Source: Peribacillus sp. FSL P2-0133 (GTDB lineage Bacteria > Bacillota > Bacilli > Bacillales > DSM-1321). Taken from it: DNA of 64,000 bases. A program made the translations under genes and the position numbers. The stretch covers positions 1,548,001 through 1,612,000 of the forward strand of contig NZ_CP150254.1 of the NCBI RefSeq assembly GCF_037975445.1, given 5' to 3'. This document shows positions 8,554 to 18,244 of the stretch, one piece after another. The notes beneath the pieces were generated by a model. The model had not been told where the DNA came from and did not search any database. It was given only the letters and a program-made list of their open reading frames with translations. Each line of letters starts with the position of its first letter. Position 1 is the first letter of the stretch.

Positions 8554-9213
8554 GTGAAAAAAGAATTTGCGGTGATTGGACTTGGCCGTTTTGGCGGCAG
8601 CATAGTCAAGACATTAGCTGAAGAAGGATTAGGGGTTCTGGCTATCGATGCTGACGAAGATCGAGTGAATGAATTTGCCAGAATAGCTTCACATGCCGTA
8701 GTAGGGGATACGACAGATGAAAATGTACTGAGAAACTTAGGGATTCGGAATTTTGATCACGTCATTGTAGCGATTGGCGAGAATATTCAAGCTAGTATAT
8801 TGACGACTCTTATGCTTAAGGAATTGGGTGTCGGAAATGTTACGGTTAAAGCGCAAAATGATTATCATGAGAAGGTTCTTCGTAAAATCGGGGCCGACTA
8901 TGTCGTGCACCCCGAACGAGATATGGGGAGAAGGATTGCCCATAATATCGTCTCCAATAATATTCTCGATTATTTAGAGCTTTCTGATGAACACTCCATC
9001 GTCGAAATTGTTGCAAGCCAAAAGATGAATGGAAACTCGATATTTGACCTTGATATCCGTGCTCATTATGGGCTGAATATAGTCGCGATCAAAAGAGGGA
9101 ATGAAATCAATGTTTCTCCTCAGGCAAACGATTTAATTCATAAAGGCGATATATTGATCGTCATTGGAGCAGATTCCGACATCAATCGTTTCGAAAAAAA
9201 GATTGTAGAATAA
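8554..9213 (+). CDS. ktrC: K+ channel gating subunit KtrC (RCK domain)
   Basis: A 219-residue cytosolic protein. The N-terminal RCK domain has the Rossmann motif GLGRFGGS and the acidic ribose-binding residue in AIDADEDR; residues 140-219 form an RCK-C (TrkA-C) domain. It gates a KtrB/KtrD-type potassium channel in response to ATP/ADP and c-di-AMP. Placement just before the rnjA region matches ktrC (ykqB) of B. subtilis. GTG start 8 nt after GGAGGG. No channel subunit gene is nearby. Confidence 0.88.
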   Translation: MKKEFAVIGLGRFGGSIVKTLAEEGLGVLAIDADEDRVNEFARIASHAVVGDTTDENVLRNLGIRNFDHVIVAIGENIQASILTTLMLKELGVGNVTVKAQNDYHEKVLRKIGADYVVHPERDMGRRIAHNIVSNNILDYLELSDEHSIVEIVASQKMNGNSIFDLDIRAHYGLNIVAIKRGNEINVSPQANDLIHKGDILIVIGADSDINRFEKKIVE

Positions 9214-9256
9214 GTAAGTGTCATGCTAAAATCGAGCAGCGCTTTTATCAAAGGAA

Positions 9257-9306
9257 AACAAAAAGGTTTTGGAATGGTCTCATTCCGAAACCTTTTTGTT
9301 TTTTTA
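9257..9306 (+). terminator. Strong terminator after ktrC
   Basis: A long stem of about 19 bp (ACAAAAAGGTTTTGGAATG pairing with 9281-9299, one mismatch) and a loop GTCT, followed by TTTTTTT. Confidence 0.9.
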
Positions 9307-9307
9307 T

Positions 9308-9650
9308 TGGATTTGAAGTAGTTATAGAGAATTGCCTGCATCGACAATTTTTTAATTCCCTTAAGTAGTCCTACGAAAACCATTCTTTTCTTTTACATCT
9401 GCGAGTACACGCAATATTGTTTCTTTGCGTTTCGCATATATAGATTTTACATCTACATAATGACACAAATGATCTTTACTTTCGTACACTGTGATAAAAG
9501 TGAACAAGTCGCACAAATAGGTTGGATGATTTGTACTCTCTATTTTGATTTAGTTCTTCTTGAAGGCGTACTTGATAAACTCGTGTTTCCGGCACTGGCT
9601 TTCCACAGTGTGGAATCAACAAATATATGCTTCTTATCAGTTTACTTTTG
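9308..9650 (-). pseudogene. Relic of an IS1182-family transposase C-terminus
   Basis: Read on the minus strand, three frames together give the C-terminal signature of IS1182-type transposases: SKDHLCHYVDV, then SIYAKRKETILRVLADVKEK (about 9375-9440), then after a frameshift GIKKLSMQAIL (about 9325-9360). In intact elements these run as YAKRKETIERVFAD-KEKHG-RWTT-RG-KK-SMQA. Stops and a frameshift show that it is dead. Only the last 110 or so codons are left, and no terminal inverted repeat is seen. It lies where B. subtilis has ykqA and adeC, so it may mark an old deletion. Confidence 0.65.
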
Positions 9651-9777
9651 GAAGCTTTCCATTAAGATACGATAGAAAATCTATTCAAGCATCCTTATCA
9701 CCTCAAGTGTTAATACTCCTTTTTTAAAACAAAAAAGCCTGTAGGCAAAAGGAGTTCTATCTAACTGTTAAAACAAA

Positions 9778-9904
9778 GTTGATTGGAATGGGTGTTCGAG
9801 ACTCCTGCGGGAGTACGCGTCCAAGGGAGACCCCACAGGCGCTAAGGAGCCGAGGAGGCTCCCGGACCGCCCGCGGAAAGCGAGTGCCTGGAGTGGAATT
9901 CAAC
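9778..9904. repeat. GC-rich foldable intergenic repeat
   Basis: A 127-bp block much richer in G+C than its surroundings, bounded by GTTGA and TCAAC. It contains nested hairpins: ACTCC-TGC-GGGAGT, GGAGCC-GAGGA-GGCTCC, and complementary outer parts (CCTGCGGG with CCCGCGG). It has no ORF. I recognise closely similar blocks (GAGACTCCTGCGGGA ... CCGCGGAAAGCGAG) as dispersed intergenic repeats in many Bacillaceae genomes, but I know no established function. Only this copy is in the window. A MITE-like element or a structured RNA are both possible. Confidence 0.6.
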
Positions 9905-9926
9905 GTTCGAGATTTACAAATCTAAA

Positions 9927-9966
9927 CAAAAAAAGCCCAGCCAAATGATGGCTGGGCTTTTTTTTA
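9927..9966. terminator. Terminator of rnjA (bidirectional)
   Basis: Stem AAAAGCCCAGCC/GGCTGGGCTTTT with a 7-nt loop and A/T runs on both sides; it ends the minus-strand rpoY-rnjA transcript. Confidence 0.9.
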
Positions 9967-11637
9967 TTATTGGACTTCCATGATGATCGGCAGGATCATT
10001 GGACGGCGTTTAGTTTTTTCATATAGGAATGGAGATAAAGTGTCTGTAATTTCATTTTTAATTTCAGACCATTGTGTAGTTTTTCGATCCATCACCTTAT
10101 TTAAATGCTTAGTTATCAAGGATTGAGCATCGCTGATAAGGTCTCCAGATTCTCTCATATAAACAAATCCGCGTGAGATGATGTCAGGTCCGGATGCAAT
10201 TTTGAATTCCTTCATATTGATGCTGACAACGACAACGACAAGGCCTTCCTCGGAAAGGATTCGACGATCACGGAGAACGATATTACCGATATCCCCGATG
10301 CCGCTTCCATCGATATAAACCGAACCTGAAGGGATCTTACCAGCAATTTGCGCTGTGTTTTCACTTAGGGATAGAACTTCACCATTATCCATGATAAAGC
10401 AATTTTCTTCCGGAACTCCGCAATCGACTGCATGGCGGGCATGTAGTTTTTGCATACGGTATTCACCATGGATTGGCATGAAGAATTTTGGTTTAATCAA
10501 ACGAAGCATTAGCTTTTGTTCCTGCTGTCCGCCATGTCCTGATGTATGAATGTCATTCAAAGGACCTGAAATGACGTCTGCTCCTGCACGATATAATTGA
10601 TTGATCGTTCTGGAAACACTGATTGTGTTACCTGGGATAGGTGAAGATGAAAATACTACAGTATCACCAGGAATGATTTGAATCTGACGGTGAGTGCCAT
10701 TCGCTATGCGCGACAATGCTGCCATTGGTTCACCTTGACTCCCTGTACAAAGGATGGTTACTTTATTCGCAGGCATACGATTCAATTGCTGTACATCAAT
10801 AAATGTATCTTTAGGCGCTACAATATAACCAAGATCTTGTCCAATTGATATGGCTGAATCCATGCTTCGGCCAAAAACGGCTATTTTACGGCCGTTAGCC
10901 ACGGCTGCTTCAACAACTTGCTGAAGACGATGGATGTTCGATGCAAACGTTGCAAAAATAATCCGGCCGTCAACCTTACGGAAAATGTCTTGAATGGTAT
11001 CGCCGACACGGCTTTCGGACATAGTAAAGTTCTGCACTTCACTATTAGTGCTATCCGAGAGTAAGCACAATACACCTTCTTTACCGATTTCAGCCATCTT
11101 GGTCAGGTTTGCAGGCTCGCCCACTGGTGTGAAGTCGAATTTAAAATCACCAGTATGGACAATTTGTCCAGGTGGTGTTTTTACAACGATTCCATAAGAG
11201 TCAGGGATACTGTGAGTTGTGCGGAAGAATGAGACGGACGTTTTCCGGAACTTGATCACTTCATCTTCACTGATTTCAATCATGGTTGTCTGACGTAAAA
11301 GGCCGTGTTCTTCCAATTTATTACGAAGCAGTCCAAGTGCCAGTTTTCCGCCGTACACAGGGACATTCACTTTTCTAAGTAAATAAGGAATCCCGCCAAT
11401 ATGGTCTTCATGGCCATGAGTAATGAAAACACCTTTAATTTTATCTACATTTTTCTCTAAATAGCTGTAATCTGGAATCACATAGTCAATACCGAGAAGC
11501 TCATCTTCAGGAAATTTAATTCCAGCATCAATGATGATGATTTCATCTTGAAACTGAACAGCATATGTGTTCTTACCGATTTCGCCTAAACCGCCCAGGG
11601 CGAATACAGCTGTTTGATCGTTTTTTACAAATTTCAT
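9967..11637 (-). CDS. rnjA: Ribonuclease J1
   Basis: A 556-residue beta-CASP metallo-beta-lactamase with 5'-3' exonuclease and endonuclease activity, central to mRNA decay and rRNA maturation. The zinc motif HGHEDHIGG is near residue 75, the beta-CASP insert spans about 200-370, and HTSGHGG plus MPIHGEYR supply later active-site histidines. The C-terminal domain ends in [15 protein letters not shown]. It follows rpoY by 3 bp in the same order as ykzG-ykqC in B. subtilis, so both share one transcript. Confidence 0.97.
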   Translation of the reverse strand: MKFVKNDQTAVFALGGLGEIGKNTYAVQFQDEIIIIDAGIKFPEDELLGIDYVIPDYSYLEKNVDKIKGVFITHGHEDHIGGIPYLLRKVNVPVYGGKLALGLLRNKLEEHGLLRQTTMIEISEDEVIKFRKTSVSFFRTTHSIPDSYGIVVKTPPGQIVHTGDFKFDFTPVGEPANLTKMAEIGKEGVLCLLSDSTNSEVQNFTMSESRVGDTIQDIFRKVDGRIIFATFASNIHRLQQVVEAAVANGRKIAVFGRSMDSAISIGQDLGYIVAPKDTFIDVQQLNRMPANKVTILCTGSQGEPMAALSRIANGTHRQIQIIPGDTVVFSSSPIPGNTISVSRTINQLYRAGADVISGPLNDIHTSGHGGQQEQKLMLRLIKPKFFMPIHGEYRMQKLHARHAVDCGVPEENCFIMDNGEVLSLSENTAQIAGKIPSGSVYIDGSGIGDIGNIVLRDRRILSEEGLVVVVVSINMKEFKIASGPDIISRGFVYMRESGDLISDAQSLITKHLNKVMDRKTTQWSEIKNEITDTLSPFLYEKTKRRPMILPIIMEVQ

Positions 11638-11640
11638 AAA

Positions 11641-11850
11641 TTATAGCTCCAATACTTTGTAATCTTCATTTTGTTTTTCATATTCTAAATATGCTCCGGT
11701 TACAGGTAATACGATTTCTACGTTATAAGGTTCCTTTTTTAATTTTAAACGAACGTCACGAACGGATTCACCTTCGACAAACATTGTTTTAGTATTCTCC
11801 CTGATGGGAACCTCTGATATGGTTACTTGATAGTATACCTTAAAAACCAT
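11641..11850 (-). CDS. rpoY: RNA polymerase epsilon subunit RpoY
   Basis: A 69-residue protein starting MVFKVYYQVTISEVP, with the family's typical RENTKTMFVEG and PYNVEIVLP segments. RpoY is a small accessory subunit of Firmicutes RNA polymerase that resembles phage Gp2 in fold. The start follows GGAGAG at good distance. It is the first gene of the rpoY-rnjA operon, as in other bacilli. Confidence 0.95.
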   Translation of the reverse strand: MVFKVYYQVTISEVPIRENTKTMFVEGESVRDVRLKLKKEPYNVEIVLPVTGAYLEYEKQNEDYKVLEL

Positions 11851-12351
11851 TTTAATCTCTCCTCACTTGTTTGCATTGCTTTTTTCATTATATATAAAAA
11901 CAACAATTTTTTCATGTTTTTCAACATCATGTAAAAATAAACCCAGCTCCGCCATAAAAACGGAAGGGGTTTGATGAATTAAATATACCAATGTATAAAA
12001 GTATATAAAAAAATAGATGGCCGATTCTGGTATCAATCCAATTGTGTCTTCCTCTATCTTATATCCTATCCGTTTTTGCCATGTGTAAAACTTAAATCAT
12101 GGGATCTTTTTTTTCGTAAACGATTTCTTTCTAATTAATACAGTACGACTGTGTACAGCGTTTCATGAAAACACTACGCCTCATATCTTTATTGAAATAT
12201 GTATTCACCTGACCATATAAAAGCCAAGATAGAAAGAAAGAATGCTTAACAAGAACTTTACAACAAGGAAGAAGCCCTCCGCAAGTTTTTGAAGGACTGT
12301 CCGAAAAAAATTCGCATATGGATGACGGCCAAGGCAGGAATGAGTGGCAAA
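11851..12351. other. Intergenic region upstream of rpoY
   Basis: No gene is supported here. The part next to 11851 should hold the rpoY-rnjA promoter. At about 11940-11976 an imperfect hairpin (AAACCCAGCTCCG against CGGAAGGGGTTT) would act as a weak terminator on the minus strand, where it is followed by TATTTTT; it could end the transcript of the 23-codon gene at 12423. The rest is AT-rich with stops in all frames. Confidence 0.4.
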
Positions 12352-12423
12352 TTATGCGATAGATTTTTTTCTTAAAAGATCATTCCATTGTTTAGCAAGC
12401 TTTTTACGAAGCTTTTTTAACAT
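12352..12423 (-). CDS. Basic 23-residue peptide gene (candidate)
   Basis: The frame reads MLKKLRKKLAKQW... and ends KKSIA. About 9 of 23 residues are K or R, and leucines recur every three to four positions, which would make a cationic amphipathic helix. Support for expression is good: AGGGAG 10 nt before ATG, and a sigma-A promoter (TTTACA at 12470-12475, 16-bp spacer, TACAAT at 12448-12453) giving a leader of roughly 18 nt. I recognise no family. A membrane-active or toxin-like peptide, or a small regulator, are possibilities only. Confidence 0.5.
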   Translation of the reverse strand: MLKKLRKKLAKQWNDLLRKKSIA

Positions 12424-12447
12424 GGCGATCACGCTCCCTTAATTATT

Positions 12448-12475
12448 ATTGTATAGGATTATTCAATAATGTAAA
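12448..12475 (-). promoter_or_regulatory. Sigma-A promoter of the 23-codon gene
   Basis: On the minus strand, TTTACA and TACAAT are separated by 16 bp; transcription would begin near 12441, just before the ribosome binding site. Confidence 0.55.
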
Positions 12476-12740
12476 TACGTCTTTACAGGTCCTTGGCCCA
12501 TTTTTGAAAAAAAAGGCTCATTCAAACATGCAGCTGGGATTTTTGGAGGCAAGAAGGATGGGAGAAGTAATCTAAGAAGCCTGAGTTATTTTTCTATTAA
12601 GAATAGTATATGCCCATTCGTGAATAAAAAACGTAAATTGAGTGGAATCCGGTTGTGTTACTTGACTTATCTTGATGACAATTATTAAATGGGTACATAT
12701 TAAAAAAGGAAAAAATGAATGAATTGGAAGTGAATCGTTA

Positions 12741-13508
12741 GTGAAAATCGTATTCTTTGATATTGACGGAACGTTGCTTGATCATGAAAAAAAGTTACCT
12801 GCTTCAACAAAAAAAGCCATTAAGCAACTGCAGGATAGCGGGGTTTTTGTAGCGATTGCCACAGGAAGGGCTCCGTTTATGTTCGAATCTTTAAGGGAAG
12901 AGCTTGGTATCGATACATTTGTAAGTTTCAATGGACAATACGTTGTTTTTGAAGGGAGAGTCGTTTATAAAAACCCTTTGAGCATACCTGAGATAAAACG
13001 GCTCCACGAACATTCTGAAAAAAATGAAATACCGATCGTTTTCATGAATGAGGAGACAATGAAATCGAGTGTTCCACATCATAGCAGAATTGAAGAAGCA
13101 TTAAGCAGCCTGAAGTTTCCCCACCCTGAACATGTGGCAGATTTTTATGAGGACCATGATATATACCAAGCCTTATTATTCTGTTCGGAAGATGAAGAAG
13201 GGAACTTTGTTGGGAAATATGATGACTTCCATTTCATTAGATGGCATGAGTATTCAACGGATGTTCTTCCATTCGGGGGTTCAAAAGCTGAAGGCATTAA
13301 AATATTAATGGAAAAAGTCGGGTTTGCTCTGGAGGATGTTTACGCCTTTGGAGATGGCTTAAATGATATAGAGATGTTAAAAGTAGCGGGATATGGCGTG
13401 GCAATGGGGAATGCCGGTCAACTTGTGAAGCAAGAGGCCGACTTTGTAACCAAGGATGTCGATGATGATGGCATACTTTTTGGTTTGAAGGAACTTGAAC
13501 TGATATAA
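12741..13508 (+). CDS. ykrA: Cof-type HAD hydrolase YkrA
   Basis: A 255-residue haloacid dehalogenase phosphatase of the Cof/IIB class. Motif I is FFDIDGTLLDH with the nucleophilic aspartate at residue 7, motif II is ATGRAPF, and motif III/IV is FGDGLNDIEML; the C2B cap lies about residues 85-185. Substrates are probably sugar or nucleotide phosphates. GTG start after GGAAGTGA, a moderate ribosome binding site. It precedes defB convergently, as ykrA and ykrB neighbour in B. subtilis. Confidence 0.88.
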   Translation: MKIVFFDIDGTLLDHEKKLPASTKKAIKQLQDSGVFVAIATGRAPFMFESLREELGIDTFVSFNGQYVVFEGRVVYKNPLSIPEIKRLHEHSEKNEIPIVFMNEETMKSSVPHHSRIEEALSSLKFPHPEHVADFYEDHDIYQALLFCSEDEEGNFVGKYDDFHFIRWHEYSTDVLPFGGSKAEGIKILMEKVGFALEDVYAFGDGLNDIEMLKVAGYGVAMGNAGQLVKQEADFVTKDVDDDGILFGLKELELI

Positions 13509-13510
13509 AA

Positions 13511-13548
13511 AACAAAACCCCCGTCAACCAACAGACGGGGGTTTTGCT
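13511..13548. terminator. Bidirectional terminator between ykrA and defB
   Basis: Perfect 12-bp stem AAAACCCCCGTC/GACGGGGGTTTT between convergent genes. Confidence 0.95.
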
Positions 13549-13555
13549 TATTACG

Positions 13556-14110
13556 TTACCTTTCCACCGCAATTGAATTTTCCGGTATGGCATAGGGGTC
13601 TTCCGGATTGATATGATCATAAAACATGATTCCATTAAGGTGGTCGATTTCATGTTGAAAGCAAATGGCTGCGATGCCTTTCAGGCGGAGCTGAACCGAT
13701 TTTCCTTCCAGGTCCGTACCCACAACCGTTATTCGAGCATAACGGGGCACATAGCCGGAAACGGGACGATTTACGGAAAGGCAGCCTTCTCCGGATGTCA
13801 AATATGCTTTTTCCACTGAATGGCTGATGAGTTTAGGGTTGAAAAGTGCATAGCTATACAGTTGACCATCTTTTTCTTTCAAATGAACCGCGATCATCCT
13901 TTTTGAAACATTCACCTGTGGTGCAGCCAAGCCAATTCCTGCCCTTAACCCGTATAGTGCAGCAATATCGGGCTTCTGGCTGTTTTGGACATATTCCATC
14001 AAGCTGGCTAAAAGTTGCTTATCTTCATTTGATGCCGGAAGCGGAACCTCTACCGCGACTTGCCTTAAGATTGGATCGTCTTCATTAACAAAATCATCCA
14101 TGGTAAGCAT
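13556..14110 (-). CDS. defB: Peptide deformylase
   Basis: A 184-residue iron/zinc enzyme that removes the formyl group from nascent proteins. All three motifs are seen: GIGLAAPQV (about residue 59), EGCLSV (about 110) and HEIDHLNG (about 153) with the two metal histidines and the catalytic glutamate. Length and insertions fit the type II enzymes of Gram-positives, the main deformylase class in bacilli (ykrB/defB). It is monocistronic between the terminator and the yjcZ-type gene. Confidence 0.95.
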   Translation of the reverse strand: MLTMDDFVNEDDPILRQVAVEVPLPASNEDKQLLASLMEYVQNSQKPDIAALYGLRAGIGLAAPQVNVSKRMIAVHLKEKDGQLYSYALFNPKLISHSVEKAYLTSGEGCLSVNRPVSGYVPRYARITVVGTDLEGKSVQLRLKGIAAICFQHEIDHLNGIMFYDHINPEDPYAIPENSIAVER

Positions 14111-14349
14111 AATCTTTCACCCCACAAAAATTCTTATAATATGTATAGGATTATTTTAACAAAAAAAATACTGAAAGTTAATGGATGATCTAATGAAAGA
14201 AAAATGGAAGGGATGGAATCAAGTCATTAATTCCTATCCCAGCCATTATATTATTTGCGTGTTGAGGTCTATTTAAAAAAATAAATCATTTTTTGTGAAT
14301 TAGGGTAAATAGTTAACATTTTCGGGTAAAGGTAATAGTAATTATCTGG

Positions 14350-14508
14350 TTAGCAAAAGCACGCGCCGACAATGATTAACAGAATGAACAGGACAATGAT
14401 TAGAGCGAAGCCGCCTCCAAAGCCGCAGCCGCCTCCACCATCACCATAACCATAGCTGGGTGCAACGGAAACCGGATAACAACAATCCTGGTTGTAACCT
14501 CCATACAT
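14350..14508 (-). CDS. YjcZ-family sporulation protein
   Basis: A 52-residue protein starting [10 protein letters not shown], with a glycine/tyrosine-rich stretch and a single C-terminal hydrophobic helix [16 protein letters not shown], the hallmark of the YjcZ/YuzJ family of small sporulation-associated membrane proteins. CGGAGG lies 8 nt before the start. Unlike many relatives it has five cysteines (DCCY, GGCGF and the ending ACFC). Function is unknown. Confidence 0.85.
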   Translation of the reverse strand: MYGGYNQDCCYPVSVAPSYGYGDGGGGCGFGGGFALIIVLFILLIIVGACFC

Positions 14509-14720
14509 AATTTCATACCTCCGTTTTTTGTATTATTAAAATGCTGACCACTCTGATTTGAAACGGTCCCTACAGCCTATGCAGTATGGCTTAAAGGGTG
14601 TAGGCTGGCGCCCAGTAATGAAAAAAACCTGTTCGGAATATGATTGTAACAAGTGTTTGCGGCTAATAAGGGAATTTAGAGAAATATGAATCTTCGAAGT
14701 ACTATCAGAAGGAGCTGTCT

Positions 14721-15383
14721 ATGTTGAATCGTTTTGGTCCATATGTTATTTTACTTCTTTCTTTTGTGATCTTGACTGGTTGTTTTAATGGTTCACCGGA
14801 AGAAAGAATCCACAAAATCCTAGAGAAAACTGCAGAAAAGGAAAGTGATTTCACCGAGCATCAAGAGCCACTTAATGATTTGGAGAAAAAAGAAAAAGAA
14901 AAATATGAGAAAATAATTAAACTTGGATTGGATGATTATGAACAGATCGTCGAGCTTTCAGATGAAGCCACCAAGAATATCGACCAAAGGGAAAAAATAA
15001 TTGAAAAGGAACAAAGCAGTATGCAATCCTCAAAAGAACAATTCAATCAGATAGATGAACAAATCGGGAAAATAGAGGATGAAAAAATAAAAAAAGAAGC
15101 GACTGAAATGAAAAAGGTCATGAGTGAGCGCTATAGCACCTACGATAATTTATATGATGCATATCAACAAAGTCTGGCTTATGATCGTGAATTATATGAA
15201 CTATTTAAAAAAGAGGATTTGAAAATGGATGAATTACAAGTGCAAATCGAGAAAATAAATACCTCTTATACAGAGGTTTTGAAAGCGAATGAGGAATTTA
15301 ATGCATTAACGGAAAAATCAAATCAAAAAAAAGAAAGTTTTTATGATAGTTCCGGCATAGAAATGGCTGATTCAACAAAATAA
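14721..15383 (+). CDS. ykyA: Lipoprotein YkyA, putative cell-wall binding
   Basis: A 220-residue protein with a lipoprotein signal (hydrophobic stretch, lipobox LTGC with Cys at residue 21) followed by almost entirely charged, heptad-like sequence predicted to form long coiled coils. Matches the YkyA family located between def and pdhA in B. subtilis; the wall-binding role is a family annotation and not proven. AAGGAG lies 7 nt before ATG. Own terminator follows. Confidence 0.85.
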   Translation: MLNRFGPYVILLLSFVILTGCFNGSPEERIHKILEKTAEKESDFTEHQEPLNDLEKKEKEKYEKIIKLGLDDYEQIVELSDEATKNIDQREKIIEKEQSSMQSSKEQFNQIDEQIGKIEDEKIKKEATEMKKVMSERYSTYDNLYDAYQQSLAYDRELYELFKKEDLKMDELQVQIEKINTSYTEVLKANEEFNALTEKSNQKKESFYDSSGIEMADSTK

Positions 15384-15394
15384 TATAAATAATG

Positions 15395-15429
15395 ATGGGC
15401 TGTGATTCTCACTCACAGCCCATATTTTT
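15395..15429 (+). terminator. Terminator after ykyA
   Basis: Perfect 11-bp stem ATGGGCTGTGA/TCACAGCCCAT with a 7-nt loop, followed by ATTTTTG. Confidence 0.9.
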
Positions 15430-15851
15430 GTTCAATCCAGTTCATTTAGGGTCTGGAAAATTCTAGAATAGCCTTTTTTGTGCAACCAGCTTGAGGGGAA
15501 TTTTCATACCTGTACTAAAAAAAAACGATAATCAAAATTCTAACAGCAGACTTATATGAAAGCGTTTGAAAATTTTTTTGGAATATTATTCCGAAGGCTC
15601 AAATGCCTATAGTTAAAGCGGTTTTGGAATTGATCCGATATGCTGGGGGATTTAAATGTTATCCTTTGCCATCCTTAAATTGAAAATTAGGGGAAATTTA
15701 ATAGTACAGTTGTAAAGTCAAAACTAATACAGAGAAGAAGTATGAGTATTGGAAATTCTATAAAATCAAAATTATAAGGAACTCCAAGTGATTGACTTGA
15801 TGTTAATTCATCTTGTAAACTTAATCTATAAAAATTCTTGTATCATTTTCC
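15430..15851. other. Long upstream region of the pdh operon
   Basis: There is no gene in this stretch. It contains a cre-like sequence TGAAAGCGTTTGAA at 15557-15570 whose left half fits the CcpA consensus well and whose right half has two mismatches. The remainder is AT-rich leader or promoter sequence. Confidence 0.4.
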
Positions 15852-15880
15852 TTGATTTTTTTTATGGTACAGAATAAGAT
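15852..15880 (+). promoter_or_regulatory. Sigma-A promoter of pdhA
   Basis: TTGATT at 15852-15857 and TAAGAT at 15875-15880 with a 17-bp spacer, giving a 5' leader of about 140 nt ahead of pdhA. Confidence 0.6.
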
Positions 15881-15933
15881 TGAGACATATTAAGCATATC
15901 CACGTTTGAGGATTGGTCTTAAGGGAAAAATAA

Positions 15934-17142
<1,209 letters not shown>

Positions 17143-17145
17143 GCC

Positions 17146-18123
17146 ATGGCTCAATTGACGATGATTCAAGCAATTACAGAAGCATTACGTACAGAACTTA
17201 AGAATGACGAGAATGTACTCGTTTTTGGGGAAGATGTTGGTGTTAATGGAGGAGTTTTCCGTGCAACGGAAAATCTTCAAAAAGAATTCGGTGAAGATCG
17301 TGTATTCGATACACCTCTTGCTGAATCTGGAATCGGTGGATTAGCGGTCGGTCTTTCTTTACAAGGTTTCCGTCCTGTTCCTGAAATTCAATTCTTCGGG
17401 TTTGTATATGAAGTAATGGATTCCGTAAGCGGTCAGCTTGCTCGTATGCGCTACCGTTCAGGCGGACGTTACAGTGCACCGGTTACAATTCGCTCACCTT
17501 TTGGGGGCGGAGTGCATACTCCGGAAATGCACGCTGATAGCTTGGAAGGTTTAATGGCTCAGCAACCAGGGTTAAAGGTAGTTATCCCTTCCACTCCTTA
17601 CGATGCAAAAGGCTTATTGATTTCAGCTATTCGTGATAATGACCCTGTCATATTCCTTGAGCACATGAAATTGTACCGTTCTTTCCGTCAGGAAGTTCCT
17701 GAAGAAGAATATACAATTCCATTAGGAAAAGCGGATGTGAAAAGAGAAGGAACGGATTTATCCATTATTACGTATGGTGCGATGGTACAGGAATCCATCA
17801 AGGCAGCTGAGGAATTGGCTAAGGAAGGACATTCCGTCGAAGTGGTCGACTTACGGACTGTATCTCCATTGGATATCGATACAATCATTGCTTCTGTAGA
17901 AAAAACTGGACGCGCTATCGTTGTTCAAGAAGCACAAAAGCAAGCTGGTATAGCAGCGAATGTCGTAGCGGAAATTAACGAACGTGCCATTTTGAGCTTA
18001 GATGCTCCAGTGTTGCGAGTGGCGGCTTCTGATACGGTATTCCCGTTTTCACAAGCTGAAACAGTATGGCTCCCTAATTATAAAGACATTATTGAAACGG
18101 CGACTAAAGTCTTGAAGTTTTAA
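17146..18123 (+). CDS. pdhB: Pyruvate dehydrogenase E1 beta
   Basis: A 325-residue transketolase-type beta subunit starting [15 protein letters not shown]. It contributes the second half of the E1 active site ([14 protein letters not shown], and the C-terminal transketolase domain with [15 protein letters not shown]). AAGGAG precedes ATG. Translationally close to pdhA; after it a 121-bp gap with a nested inverted repeat separates pdhC. Confidence 0.97.
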   Translation: MAQLTMIQAITEALRTELKNDENVLVFGEDVGVNGGVFRATENLQKEFGEDRVFDTPLAESGIGGLAVGLSLQGFRPVPEIQFFGFVYEVMDSVSGQLARMRYRSGGRYSAPVTIRSPFGGGVHTPEMHADSLEGLMAQQPGLKVVIPSTPYDAKGLLISAIRDNDPVIFLEHMKLYRSFRQEVPEEEYTIPLGKADVKREGTDLSIITYGAMVQESIKAAEELAKEGHSVEVVDLRTVSPLDIDTIIASVEKTGRAIVVQEAQKQAGIAANVVAEINERAILSLDAPVLRVAASDTVFPFSQAETVWLPNYKDIIETATKVLKF

Positions 18124-18147
18124 CAATCTTAAGTAATGGGAATGAAT

Positions 18148-18198
18148 GTCCTGCTTGGGAAAGTAATATCGCATTAACGGTAATGCAAGATAAAGGAC
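18148..18198 (+). promoter_or_regulatory. Nested inverted repeat between pdhB and pdhC
   Basis: Inner hairpin GCATTA-ACGG-TAATGC at 18171-18186 inside outer arms GTCCT/AGGAC. There is no T-run, so it is more likely an RNA stability or processing element separating the E1 and E2-E3 parts of the message than a full terminator. Confidence 0.4.
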
Positions 18199-18244
18199 TT
18201 TATTCAAAGCACTAAGTATGATTTAATATAGGAGGTTGAACTCA

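Noticed and set aside
9460..9675. 71-codon plus frame near the IS relic
   Set aside because: It is the antisense of the transposase remnant; the minus-strand frames carry the recognisable motifs.
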